Part shown: in pieces, positions 36,242 to 44,930 of the stretch | How positions within the stretch are numbered: position 1 is the first letter of the stretch | Layout of the letters: each line of letters begins with the position of its first letter | Assembly: GCF_000218625.1 (NCBI RefSeq) | Contig: NC_015672.1 | Coordinates: 1,302,001 to 1,366,000 of the forward strand | Reading direction: 5' to 3' | DNA from: Flexistipes sinusarabici DSM 4947 | Lineage (GTDB): Bacteria; Chrysiogenota; Deferribacteres; Deferribacterales; Flexistipitaceae | Length of the DNA stretch: 64,000 nt | The notes under the pieces: generated by a model | What the model was told of the DNA's origin: nothing | What the model saw: only the letters and a program-made list of their open reading frames with translations | Database searches by the model: none | Made by a program: the position numbers and the translations under genes

Positions 36242-36481
36242 CTATTTAAAAAGCATATATAAAGACAAAACAATTACAGCTGTTATAATACCGTCAACAA
36301 ATGCCCAAACCGCCCCTTTTAAAATACCTGAGGAACTTCTTGTATCAAACCCTTTATAAACTTTGGAAACAACAGAAATGTATTTTTCAAATTTACCCTT
36401 TCTGCTCAGAAGAACTATTACCACAAATACTATGGAATATAATAAGGCAAACAGAAAAATAAAAAGATTATAATATAACAT
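36242..36481 (-). CDS. Small two-helix membrane protein of unknown function
   Basis: 79 residues. Two hydrophobic stretches (LFIFLFALLYSIVFVVIVLL and VWAFVDGIITAVIVLSLYML) flank a basic 30-residue loop (SRKGKFEKYISVVSKVYKG). I do not recognise the family. The stop is two bases before the EamA start, so the gene looks like the first member of a two-gene unit that lies just past the rpsT terminator. The ribosome site is weak; ATG 36481 is the only start that gives a whole first helix. Confidence 0.5.
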   Translation of the reverse strand: MLYYNLFIFLFALLYSIVFVVIVLLSRKGKFEKYISVVSKVYKGFDTRSSSGILKGAVWAFVDGIITAVIVLSLYMLFK

Positions 36482-36491
36482 ATGAGTAAAA

Positions 36492-36520
36492 AAATAAAGC
36501 CGACGTTACGCCGGCTTTAA
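36492..36520 (-). terminator. rpsT intrinsic terminator
   Basis: On the minus strand AAAGCCGGCGTAACGTCGGC continues with TTTATTTTTTT. A 7-9-bp GC stem followed by a T-tract lies immediately after the rpsT stop. Confidence 0.85.
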
Positions 36521-36796
36521 CTATGCAGCAGAATTTTTAAGATTATTAAGCTTAACAGTGAGTCTGGAAATTTTTCTGGAAGCTTGATTTTTATGGATAA
36601 TACCCTTTGAGCCCAGTTTGGCTATAACTTTAACAGCTTCATGATATTTTTTCTCTGCGAGCTCCACATCACCGGACTCCACAGCAGATAAAAAATTCTT
36701 GATAAAAGTTTTCATTCTTGATTTGTAAGATTTGTTTCTTAAACGTCTTTTTTCACTCTGCCTCAGTCTTTTCTTAGCAGATAGCGTATGCGCCAT
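36521..36796 (-). CDS. rpsT: Ribosomal protein S20
   Basis: 91 residues, very basic, starting MAHTLSAKKRLRQSEKRRLR and ending in NNLKNSAA. The LGSKGIIHKNQASRKISRLT block is the S20 signature. S20 binds 16S rRNA in the small subunit. It is a single-gene unit with an AAAGAGGTGG ribosome site and its own terminator. The upstream gap 36797-37300 contains repeats but no gene. Confidence 0.96.
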   Translation of the reverse strand: MAHTLSAKKRLRQSEKRRLRNKSYKSRMKTFIKNFLSAVESGDVELAEKKYHEAVKVIAKLGSKGIIHKNQASRKISRLTVKLNNLKNSAA

Positions 36797-36931
36797 TAAT
36801 CCACCTCTTTATTTTTAAGTTAAACGAGTTGCTTTATAGCAAAATAAATATTTCCCGTCAACACTTTTTAAACGCACAATAAAAAAACCGTAATGCGTGA
36901 TGCGTGAAAAGGCCGTAAGGCGTGATGGGTG

Positions 36932-37035
36932 ATGGGTTCCAGGTGTTGGGTGTTGGGTGTTGGTTGATAGTCAATGAGTGCAGGAAAGGTAGTATGGGTA
37001 GTAAGGGTAGTAAGGGTAGTATGAGTAGTAAGGGT
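36932..37035. repeat. 104-bp direct repeat with internal 9-bp units, copy 1
   Basis: Runs from ATGGGTTCCAGGTGTTGGGT through TGATAGTCAATGAGTGCAGG to a GGGTAGTAA tandem tract. Copy 2 (40168-40280) is the same except for one extra 9-bp unit. The two copies bracket the IS110-type gene and the 1544-bp IS5-superfamily element. Nearby text at 36890-36930 and 37088-37130 has further GTGATGC-type short repeats. Confidence 0.85.
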
Positions 37036-37248
37036 TCAAGGTTCAAAGTTTAATGTTTAATGTTCAGAATACAGTGAAAGTGAAAGTGACAGTAATGCCG
37101 TGATGCATGATGCGTGATGCGTGAAACGTGATACCAAGTTGCAGTCAAGAAAGTAATAAAACCAAAAAAGTGTATTCAGCTTTCGGATGCGGGGGTTCAG
37201 CCCCGCCCAAGAATAATGTCAGTTTTCAAACAAAGTTCCGTATGGGAG

Positions 37249-37284
37249 ATTGCTTCGTCTCCGCCCGGAGGCGGTTCCTCGCAA
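37249..37284. repeat. REP-like palindrome beside the IS110 gene
   Basis: ATTGCTTCG...TCGCAAT forms an outer stem, with TCTCCGCC/GGCGG inside. A related palindrome (ATTACTTCGGGAC...GTCCCTCGTAAT) is at 45510-45537. A second GC-rich palindrome (GCGGGGGTTCAGCCCCGCC) lies at about 37188-37207. Confidence 0.65.
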
Positions 37285-37300
37285 TGTTCCGTGTTAAAAG

Positions 37301-38313
37301 TCAAGCATTTTTTGCAACCAAAGTTAAATTTTTTGCATGATCCGGATCATACGGTTTGCCACTTTTCAATACACCAAATGCCTGCCTTATCAACTTGTTC
37401 GCTACTGCTATTAAGGCAACCTTTTTAGGCTTACCTTTAGCTACAAGTCTCTCATATAATTCTGCGCATGATTTATTATACTTGCAAGCTGAAAGTGAGC
37501 ATAAATACAGTATCGTCCGCATATAGCCGTTGCCCTTCTTCGATATTTTACCTCTGCCATTGACCGATGTCCCTGACTGGTAAATACTGGGACATATACC
37601 CACAAAACTCGTTACATCCTTACCTCTATCAAAATTTGCAAAACCGTTTAATTTGCCCAAAATCACTCCTGTCAGCTTTAACCCAACTCCAGGAATACTC
37701 GAAAGCAATTTATACTCTTCGACATACTTCTCCCGCAGCAATATGTCTAATTCTTTTTCTATCTTTTTTATCTCTTTCTTAAAATTCTCTATAAGTTTTT
37801 ATAAGCATTTAGTGTGCTATTGTCTTTGAAAGGTAAATATTCAATCGCTTCAATCTGGTTACTCAACATATTTATCTGCTTACGAAAATCTTCCACCGCT
37901 TTAAGTTTCATATCTATCTTATAATAGTCTATATCCCGGGGAGAAAATAGCCAATCATCTCCGTTAATATAACCATACTCCGCTATCAAACGGGCATCGG
38001 CCTTGTCTGTCTTTACACGTTTTAAATTCATCTGTGAGTACCTCTTTATTACAAGAGGATTCGCTACACTTACAATATAACCACATTCCTTGCTCAAATG
38101 GGTTGCTAATCTTAAATGGTATACTCCCGTATTTTCCAGCATAAAAAGAACTTTGGAAAAATCTATTCCCTTCTCCTTCTTAACAAAATCATTAAAAAAT
38201 GATTTTACCGTGTTTCTTGTCTCATAGCTTATGTGACTCTTGCCATCATATAAGCTGATTGACAACGTTTCCTTGGATACATCAATTCCCACTACTTTTT
38301 CATAGCTCTTCAT
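37301..38313 (-). pseudogene. IS110 family transposase with one frameshift
   Basis: The N-terminal part has the DEDD-type RuvC-like start VVGIDVSKETLSISLYDG, with FMLENTGVYHLRLA and VKTDKADARLIAEYG following. The C-terminal part has the IS110 transposase_20 block (LLSSIPGVGLKLTGVILGKL, FVGICPSIYQSGTSVNGRG, ISKKGNGYMRTILY). The frame breaks near 37789-37800 in TATAAAAACTTATAG; adding one A restores KNLIENFKKEIKK and about 337 residues. Start ATG 38313 follows GAGGAG. The 5' noncoding DNA 38314-38500 could be the bridge-RNA-like end known for this family, which is inference only. Confidence 0.8.
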
Positions 38314-38545
38314 CGTAAAGCTCCTCATTTTTTTACTTGAGCTTTGCTTTCCTATACGCTATCATCGTAACACATGCAGGCTTTATGCCTAATGTTCCGT
38401 TCAGGTTTCGGAAAGCTGAAGGTGGGGACAACATTGCGAACGGTTTCGTTGAACCAATGACAATCATGTCCTTTATCACCTTCAGTGCTCTAGAACCTTA
38501 TACAACTTTTTAATAGCCTGTTAAACAATTTTTCCTACTTTCTTA

Positions 38546-40089
38546 GTTAGCCCTGAGAAACTAGATAACTATTTGATAATACTTGAGTTAACCAAGGAAA
38601 TATGCTAAAGTAATCCCACAGAAAAGTAAAGGAATAAGCAAAAAACCCGGGGGATTATATGCGTCCTAAGAAGCAAGATTCGACGACACAAGAGCTTTTA
38701 GAACCACTGCTTGTTAACATTATAGATATGAAACATCCATTAATACAATTAGCAGATAAAATAGACTGGGAATATTTTGAGAAAGAATTTGGCAGTCTTT
38801 ATCACCGTAACGATGGTCGCCCAGGAATTCCAATGCGTATGATGGTTGGGTTTCATTATTTGAAATACACGTACAATTTGAGTGATGAAGACGTGGTGCA
38901 TGGCTGGAAAGAAAACCCTTACTGGCAGTACTTCACTGGAGAAAAGGTATTCCAGACAAAGGTGCCGATAAATCCAACCAGCATGACAAGATTTCGGAAT
39001 CGTTTAAAAGAAGAAGATTTGTTGAAGTTTTTAGAGGAGACAATTAACACTGCTTTTCGTAGTGGTTATCTTAATAAGAATGACGTAAAGAAAGTAGCTG
39101 CAGATACGACGGTGCAGGAAAAGAACATAACGTTTCCAACGGACATAAAACTTTTTTATACAATGATCAAATATCTTGTGAAATTTTCAAAGAAGCATGA
39201 GATAAGGTTAAAGGAGACACATGAATATTCCGGCAAGAAGCTATTGATGAAATATAGTGGCTATGTTCATGCGAAACAGTACAAGAGAGCGGGTAAGGCA
39301 GTAAAAAAGATGAAGACAAAGATGGGCAAATTATATCGTTCTATAGAAAGGGTTTTACCTGAGGAATTGAGGAATTCGGATGAGTTTCAACAGCTAAAGT
39401 TATTTTACGAGAGTTTGTGGAATCGGAGTAAAAAGAGCAAGAACAAACTTTACAGTCTTCACAGTCCAGAGGTTGAGTGCATTAGCAAGGGCAAGAGCCA
39501 TAAGAGGTATGAGTTTGGTAACAAAGTAGGTTTTGTTGGTACATTGAAGAAGAATTTTATACTGAGTTGCAAATCATTTCACGGCAATCCTTATGACGGT
39601 CATACATTAGAAGAGAATTTATGTGAAGCAAAAACCCTTTTGGGTAGTAACGGTACAATAGATACGATATTGGTAGATTTGGGTTACAGGAAGCACAATT
39701 ATAGAGGGGATGCAAAAGTCCATGTAGTTCCACGCAGTATGAAGAAATTCAAAGTTAATTTTAAGAGGTTATTGAAAAGACGAAGTTGTGTTGAGGCGAT
39801 GATAGGTCATACTAAGCGAGATAACCGGATGGACAGAAATTATCTGAAAGGCAAAGAGGGAGATAAAGCTAATGCGATTTTGGCAGCAAGTGGACATAAT
39901 TTAAGGCTGATACTGGCCTTTCTTTTATTTTTTCTCAAAAAATTTATGGATAATATTGCAAAAAAATTAGCAAATTTTGCAAACGAAGTGTTTCTGGATA
40001 AAAAGTATGCCAAAATATATGTATAGTTTACATTTAATAAACAAAAATATTGGCAAATTTTAAGAAAATATACCTTTTTCAGGGTTAAC
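38546..40089 (+). mobile_element. IS5-superfamily element (1544 bp) with 6-bp duplication
   Basis: Terminal inverted repeats GTTAGCCCTGAGAAA (38546-38560) and TTTTTCAGGGTTAAC (40075-40089) match at 13 of 15 positions. The element is bordered on both sides by TTCTTA (38540-38545, 40090-40095), a clear target duplication. It is different from the 1336-bp IS5 copies. Confidence 0.88.
38659..40026 (+). CDS. IS5-superfamily transposase (455 aa)
   Basis: 455 residues, uninterrupted. N-terminal IS5-type region: IDWEYFEKEFGSLYHRNDGR, GFHYLKYTYNLSDEDVV and NPYWQYFTGE. DDE candidates are VAADTTVQEKN, TILVDLGYRKHNY and RRSCVEAMIGHTKRD. The long central insertion of basic helices (about 165-270) separates it from the shorter IS5 transposases elsewhere in the window. 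The C-terminal tail is unusually lysine-rich and hydrophobic. Start ATG 38659; upstream GGGGGATTAT may serve as the ribosome site. Confidence 0.88.
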   Translation: MRPKKQDSTTQELLEPLLVNIIDMKHPLIQLADKIDWEYFEKEFGSLYHRNDGRPGIPMRMMVGFHYLKYTYNLSDEDVVHGWKENPYWQYFTGEKVFQTKVPINPTSMTRFRNRLKEEDLLKFLEETINTAFRSGYLNKNDVKKVAADTTVQEKNITFPTDIKLFYTMIKYLVKFSKKHEIRLKETHEYSGKKLLMKYSGYVHAKQYKRAGKAVKKMKTKMGKLYRSIERVLPEELRNSDEFQQLKLFYESLWNRSKKSKNKLYSLHSPEVECISKGKSHKRYEFGNKVGFVGTLKKNFILSCKSFHGNPYDGHTLEENLCEAKTLLGSNGTIDTILVDLGYRKHNYRGDAKVHVVPRSMKKFKVNFKRLLKRRSCVEAMIGHTKRDNRMDRNYLKGKEGDKANAILAASGHNLRLILAFLLFFLKKFMDNIAKKLANFANEVFLDKKYAKIYV

Positions 40090-40167
40090 TTCTTAATATA
40101 CGATGACGAATAAAAGGGGACAGGTAAATCGTGCCGTGATGCGTAATGCTGTGATGAGTGATGGGTT

Positions 40168-40280
40168 ATGGGTTCCAGGTGTTGGGTGTTGGGTGTTGGT
40201 TGATAGTCAATGAGTGCAGGAAAGGTAGTATGGGTAGTAAGGGTAGTAAGGGTAGTAAGGGTAGTATGAGTAGTAAGGGT
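40168..40280. repeat. 113-bp direct repeat with internal 9-bp units, copy 2
   Basis: Second copy of the repeat at 36932-37035, with four rather than three AAGGGTAGT units. It lies in the gene-free stretch 40027-40543 together with the CCTTTR array. Confidence 0.85.
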
Positions 40281-40459
40281 CGTAGGCTCTGGGTTTTCAA
40301 GGTACCAAACGTAAAACGCTAAATAACGGACTAACACACCAATAACCAATATACAAATACACCACTCAACAACTCAACCCCGGTGAAATAGGCTTTCGCA
40401 TTTCACGGGGCAGGCCGTCTCAACTCCCTCAACCCCATCAACAGTCTCAACTATCTCAA

Positions 40460-40525
40460 CCTTTACCTTTGCCTTTACCTTTGCCTTTGCCTTTACCTTT
40501 ACCTTTACCTTTGCCTTTGCCTTTA
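40460..40525. repeat. Hexanucleotide array (CCTTTR)11
   Basis: Eleven perfect six-base units alternate CCTTTA and CCTTTG just after the methyltransferase gene. Shorter relatives occur at about 25930-25955 and 7808-7830. A plus-strand ORF through it reads only Pro-Leu repeats and is not a gene. Confidence 0.9.
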
Positions 40526-40543
40526 ACCCTTGGCACTTGGCAC

Positions 40544-41260
40544 TTAACTCTCCTCATTGGTAAATATATTTTTATATTCCCGGCTTTCAACACCGTTTAT
40601 TTTCTGAAAAAGCGGTTTTTCCACTCTCAACTCGATTCCCCCTTCCTTTCTGCACTCCAGGAAAATCTGTCGGGCTGGTTTGTCAATATCCGGATGTAAA
40701 AATCTCACTCTTTTCGGCTCTATGCCGTATTTCCGGCAATAGTAAAAAGCTTCCACAGCCATATCCGCTTCATAACAAAAATAAAACAATCCCTTGTTCT
40801 TCAAATAGCTTCTGCTGAATTTCAGAATATCATTTAGATTGAGATTATCACTGAAACGGGCTCTGTTTTTTTCATCAATAATACACTGTCTGCCTGTATG
40901 GGATTTTCTGTAAGGCGGGTTTGAAATAATCATATCATATGGTTTAGAAGGCTTAAATTGCTTTAAATCCATATTAAACGGCTTTATAACATTATCCAAT
41001 TTATTGATATCCAGCGTTTTTAGAAGGCATTCGTACATTTGGCTGCTGATTTCGACAGCATCGATATTATCATAATTATACAGATAATTAATCAAAACCG
41101 CAATTACGCCGGATCCTGCCCCGATATCAAGAATATTGTTAAAATGCTTCTCTCCGTCCACAAACTTCGATAAGATTACACTGTCGGCATTAAATCGGTA
41201 GCCTTCGGAAGGCTGACATATTTTAATACGTTTATCTAAAATCGAATCAATGGTTTCCAT
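40544..41260 (-). CDS. TrmN6-like class I methyltransferase
   Basis: 238 residues. SAM-binding motif ILDIGAGSGVIAVLI and the catalytic MIISNPPYRKS, the NPPY type used for adenine-N6 methylation. The N-terminal DKRIKICQPSEGYRFNADSV resembles YfiC/TrmN6, which modifies A37 of tRNA-Val. A different RNA or DNA target is possible. ATG 41260 is preferred; a TTG at 41269 opens the same frame. It overlaps the end of the sensor kinase by 14 bases, an odd pairing for a tRNA enzyme. Confidence 0.78.
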   Translation of the reverse strand: METIDSILDKRIKICQPSEGYRFNADSVILSKFVDGEKHFNNILDIGAGSGVIAVLINYLYNYDNIDAVEISSQMYECLLKTLDINKLDNVIKPFNMDLKQFKPSKPYDMIISNPPYRKSHTGRQCIIDEKNRARFSDNLNLNDILKFSRSYLKNKGLFYFCYEADMAVEAFYYCRKYGIEPKRVRFLHPDIDKPARQIFLECRKEGGIELRVEKPLFQKINGVESREYKNIFTNEES

Positions 41261-44200
41261 GCTTTGCAATTGCCATAATGGTTCTTTTGAGAAGTTCAGG
41301 TTTCAGGGGTTTCTTTAAAAAATTGAAATTTCTATTTTCATTCAATTCACTAATTTTATCAGCATCATGCGAATAACCACTCGCTAGAATAAAATCCATA
41401 TCCGGATTTATTGAAGTTATATCCTCGTAAAGTTCGATGCCATCTTTAAAAGGAATAACATAATCGGAAACGATGCAAAAAATATCATCTTTATTCTCTT
41501 TAAATTTTATCAATCCCTCTTCACCGTCCGCCGCTTCTATTATATTAAAACCGGCTGCATTCAGCATTCTGGACAACACTTTTCTCACACCTTCGTCATC
41601 CTCACACAATAATATTTTTTTATCGGTGTGCGAAACCTGCTCATCCGGTTTAGTTTCTTTTCCGATTAACTGCTTTTCTGACGGTTTTTCATCAGATTCA
41701 GGGAAATAAATGTAAAAAGTAGTACCTCTCCCCTTCTTACTTTCGCAGAAAATATATCCGTTATTCTGTTTAACTATTCCGTATATTGTAGCAAGTCCGA
41801 GTCCTGTCCCCGTACCAGCAGATTTTGTTGTAAAAAAAGGCTCAAATATTTTATCGAGTTTTTCTTCATCAATGCCGGATCCATTATCTGAAACTGTGAG
41901 AAGACAATATTTATCGGCATTGGGCTTAACAATGCTGTTATGTTTTACTATGTCCTCCGAGCTGCCTGTTGAAACCTTGATATCGATTCTGCCGTTATCC
42001 TCAATAGCGTCTCTGGCATTGGATACCAAATTGAGAACAACCTGATCCAGCTGCACCGGATCAATTTTTATGTAAATCGGATGTGAATAGTATTCGATCA
42101 ACAATTCGATATTCTCTTTAATCATTTTTCTGTAAAGTTTTTCACCGATACTCAGCTGCCGGTTTATATCTATAACCTGCGGCATTGATACCTGTTTTCT
42201 GCTGAAAGCCAGCATGTTTTCCACAAGTCTCGCCGATCTTTCGGCAAGCTGCATCATCTGGGAAAGATATTCTTTCTCATGCTGTTCAAGATTTTTGCTT
42301 CTCTTTAAGAGATCTATATAAGCCATCATTCCCGCCAGGAAATTATTAAAATCGTGCGCAATACCGCCGGATAGTTGTCCCACAGCTTCAAGTTTCTGTG
42401 ACTGGATAACCTGCCTTGTGAGTTCGTCTTTCTCTTTTTCCGCCCTTTTTCGCTCACTTATATCTCTGATGACATTCAGTATCGCCGGTTTGCCTTCATA
42501 TTCAATCAGGGTCGAATTAATCTCCACTGGAAAAGTGGTGCCCTCTTTCCGTTTGTGTTCCGTTTCAAAAATCATACCGCCTTTCTGTCGGATTGTATCA
42601 ATATTTTCTTTAATTTTATCTGTTCCATCTTTTGTTCTGATATCTTCTATATTCATATTTTTCAATTCTTCATGAGAATAGCCGTAATATTCCGCCCCTT
42701 TCTTATTGGTACTCAGGATATTTCCATTTAAATCAACTATGCGTATAGCGTCATTGACACTGTTGAAAATGTTTTTGAATTTTTCTTCTGTCTGCTTTCT
42801 TCGCGTGATGTCATGAATAAATGACACAAAAACCGGGTTTTCAAGCTCCATCCACTGCAGATGAACTTCAACGGGATATTTACTGCCGTCTTTCCTGTAA
42901 TGATATGTATTAAAAACGACCTTATTTTTTTCACCGGTTTTCAGTGGATTAATGATTTGTTTTAAATCCTCTTCTGTTTTTTCCAGCTTTATATCCAAAG
43001 GAGTCATTCGCCGGAGCTCTTCAATGGTATAACCGGTATTTACAACAGCTGATCTGTTGGCATCAATAAATTTCAATGTATCAGCATCGAAAATATAAAT
43101 CTCGTTAATAGAATCTTTAACTATCGTAGCAAGCCTTTCAAGATCTTTCTCTCTGTAGTAACTCTCTGTTTTATCCTCCACCACTGCAATTCCCGAGGCA
43201 ATCTCACCGTTTTCATCCTCAATACCTTTAAAGAAGGCCCCGCCATAAACCGTTTTATTTCCTGTAACAGAAGTATACCACCCTTCGGCAAATCCTAATC
43301 CTTTTAAAATAGAATCGTTGTATGCTTTACTAATCTTTTCATTATTCAGCTCAAGTAAATTCAGCTGTGTGATTTTTTCCTCGGAAGAGCCCATCAAATC
43401 GGCAAAAACTCTGTTGCATTCCAGTATATTACCTTCTCTATCATACTGCATTATTCCCAAAGGAGAATTCTCAAATAAAGCCAGATATTTATCTCTCTCA
43501 TTTTCAGTCTCCCTTCGCTGCTTTCTAATAATTCTGTAAAAAACAAACAGTCCCAAAAAACTGATAAAAACCAAAATAGCCGAAGATATAAGAAACCGCT
43601 TCGTTTTCCTCACAAGCAGTGCCTGGTATGGCGAAAAATCCAGAGAAACACTTATCCCTCCCCTGATTTCACCAATTTCATAAGCTCTGTCACCTATTTT
43701 ATAGCCTTTTTCACCGTGGCATTTCAGACATGCTTCTTTTACTTTAAGGGGGGCCATATATCTGAAAACGGTTTTTCCGTTTTTATCGGCCAGTTGTTTA
43801 TATTCTGCTTTACCTTCTTTAAAGCTTTTTAAAGCTCTCTTTTCCCACCTGTTCGGCTGGTTTTTGGGATTTATCGGATCCAGACTGGTTATATGACTTG
43901 TAATGTCATTATCCTTTTTATTCTCAAATCCATGAAGCAGACGGGTTGCATAAGCCTGATTAATAAGTGTTAATTTTTCCCCTTTTTCAGTTGTCACATC
44001 CCGGCTGGGTATCTTTAAGTACGGATTTGGTTTTATATAATCGGACTCAGGGACATAAACACCGCCAAGCGTGGAGCTCCATTCCCACAACATAACGTCT
44101 TTTTCAAAATTTTCCCTGGCTTCCTCCAAAGCCCTTGAATAAACTTGGGCTTTTATATGGAAATAGTATATAACGCAGTTAACCGCTATAATGAAAAACC

Positions 44201-44261
44201 AAAAGGAGCAGATGATAATAAAAATATTTTTCAGATTTTTGAGAGAAGAAAGATTTAACAA
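41247..44261 (-). CDS. Heme-binding (DUF3365) multi-PAS hybrid histidine kinase
   Basis: 1004 residues. Helix 1 is at about 11-33 and helix 2 at 223-243, enclosing a periplasmic Tll0287/DUF3365-type domain (GGVYVPESDYI near 66) with a c-type heme motif CLKCH at 178-182. Then come three PAS domains (each with the typical YDREGNIL, FDADTLKFIDANRSA and VDLNGNILSTN openings), a HisKA box (LSGGIAHDFNNFLAG), an HATPase (LVSNARDAIEDNG, DNGSGI, GTGLGLATIYG), and a C-terminal receiver (LCEDDEGVRKVL, IVSDYVIPFKDG). The TTG start at 44261 follows GAGG by six bases. It would sense redox or gas outside the membrane. No response regulator follows. Confidence 0.87.
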   Translation of the reverse strand: MLNLSSLKNLKNIFIIICSFWFFIIAVNCVIYYFHIKAQVYSRALEEARENFEKDVMLWEWSSTLGGVYVPESDYIKPNPYLKIPSRDVTTEKGEKLTLINQAYATRLLHGFENKKDNDITSHITSLDPINPKNQPNRWEKRALKSFKEGKAEYKQLADKNGKTVFRYMAPLKVKEACLKCHGEKGYKIGDRAYEIGEIRGGISVSLDFSPYQALLVRKTKRFLISSAILVFISFLGLFVFYRIIRKQRRETENERDKYLALFENSPLGIMQYDREGNILECNRVFADLMGSSEEKITQLNLLELNNEKISKAYNDSILKGLGFAEGWYTSVTGNKTVYGGAFFKGIEDENGEIASGIAVVEDKTESYYREKDLERLATIVKDSINEIYIFDADTLKFIDANRSAVVNTGYTIEELRRMTPLDIKLEKTEEDLKQIINPLKTGEKNKVVFNTYHYRKDGSKYPVEVHLQWMELENPVFVSFIHDITRRKQTEEKFKNIFNSVNDAIRIVDLNGNILSTNKKGAEYYGYSHEELKNMNIEDIRTKDGTDKIKENIDTIRQKGGMIFETEHKRKEGTTFPVEINSTLIEYEGKPAILNVIRDISERKRAEKEKDELTRQVIQSQKLEAVGQLSGGIAHDFNNFLAGMMAYIDLLKRSKNLEQHEKEYLSQMMQLAERSARLVENMLAFSRKQVSMPQVIDINRQLSIGEKLYRKMIKENIELLIEYYSHPIYIKIDPVQLDQVVLNLVSNARDAIEDNGRIDIKVSTGSSEDIVKHNSIVKPNADKYCLLTVSDNGSGIDEEKLDKIFEPFFTTKSAGTGTGLGLATIYGIVKQNNGYIFCESKKGRGTTFYIYFPESDEKPSEKQLIGKETKPDEQVSHTDKKILLCEDDEGVRKVLSRMLNAAGFNIIEAADGEEGLIKFKENKDDIFCIVSDYVIPFKDGIELYEDITSINPDMDFILASGYSHDADKISELNENRNFNFLKKPLKPELLKRTIMAIAKHGNH

Positions 44262-44393
44262 CGCACGCCTCTAAATGCTTTTTTTTAATTCTATCATAAA
44301 AGTTTTTATATTACAAAGGAATTTACGGAGTTTTGTGTTAATAATTCAAGTTTCGCACTTGCATATTTGTTTGGTATATCGTTTCTTAAGGTG

Positions 44394-44423
44394 GAGACCT
44401 CTCCGCTTCGGTCGAGGTGACAG
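44394..44423. repeat. Dispersed 30-bp repeat (REP-like), copy 2 (inverted)
   Basis: Exact reverse complement of 33889-33918. It lies in the 480-base gap 44262-44741 upstream of the kinase start. Confidence 0.75.
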
Positions 44424-44469
44424 TTTCCCGGCTCTTCGACCGGGAAAAATATCGTAGTAAGAGCTTTGA

Positions 44470-44669
44470 ATAAGTACCCTATCCTATTCAAGCACTGAGC
44501 ACATGAAAATTTATGTGTTTGGGGCTCGAATTGCGCCTCCCATAGGATAAGGGAAGGGACTTTCTTCTCCACCTGGATTAGGGGGAGATGCAAAGGGGGT
44601 ATATTTTGTTTTCAAACAGAGTCCCGTACATCTGCAGGGCTGAAGCCCTGCTTCCGGAATTATTCAGAG
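44470..44669. repeat. 200-bp direct repeat, copy 1, left of toxin-antitoxin pair
   Basis: Begins ATAAGTACCCTATCC and ends GGAATTATTCAGAG, containing the palindrome GCAGGGCTGAAGCCCTGC. The second copy is at 45294-45494 with only scattered substitutions and one extra base. No gene is seen in it. Confidence 0.9.
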
Positions 44670-44741
44670 TCTCTTAATGAAAGGGTTGAAAAAATCAGCG
44701 ATAAACGTATAAAATAAAATATGAGCACCAAAGGAGGAAAG

Positions 44742-44930
44742 ATGGAAGCACTAAAAAAACAATTTGCTGAAAAACTTGATAAAAAGGATAAAGAACTCAT
44801 TGAACAGTTTATTAGTAAAGTGGTGGAGAGCAAAAAATATAAAAAACTCAGAGATGAATTAAACGAGCGTAGAGAAGATATTAAAAAAGGTGATGTAATC
44901 TCTTTTGATGAGTTTTTTAAAGATGTTTGA
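44742..44930 (+). CDS. Antitoxin of a RelE-type toxin-antitoxin pair
   Basis: 62 residues, highly charged and helical (KQFAEKLDKKDKELIEQF, KKLRDELNERREDIKKGD). It ends ISFDEFFKDV, a typical C-terminal neutralising segment. ATG 44742 follows AAAGGAGGAAAG; an ORF extension from 44721 has no support. Overlaps the toxin gene by eight bases. No classic DNA-binding domain is clear, so autoregulation would depend on the complex. Confidence 0.8.
   Translation: MEALKKQFAEKLDKKDKELIEQFISKVVESKKYKKLRDELNERREDIKKGDVISFDEFFKDV

Noticed and set aside
36890-37130. CRISPR array
   Set aside because: Repeats are 7-9 bp, directly adjacent and without unique spacers of regular length; no cas genes are near.
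36858-37428. Several small ORFs on both strands after rpsT
   Set aside because: They are low-complexity readings of short repeats and palindromes or run antisense to the IS110 gene; none has a ribosome site or recognisable domain.
37783-37800. Programmed -1 frameshift in the IS110 transposase
   Set aside because: The run is TATAAAAAC, not a slippery A AAA AAC heptamer, and re-pairing of the P-site tRNA would fail. A simple lost base is more likely.
40469-40699. Plus-strand ORF with Pro-Leu repeats
   Set aside because: It is a translation of the CCTTTR array and then runs antisense to the methyltransferase gene.
44275-44593. Small ORFs on both strands upstream of the kinase
   Set aside because: They cover REP and 200-bp repeat sequence, with no ribosome site; the same repeat elsewhere has different frames.
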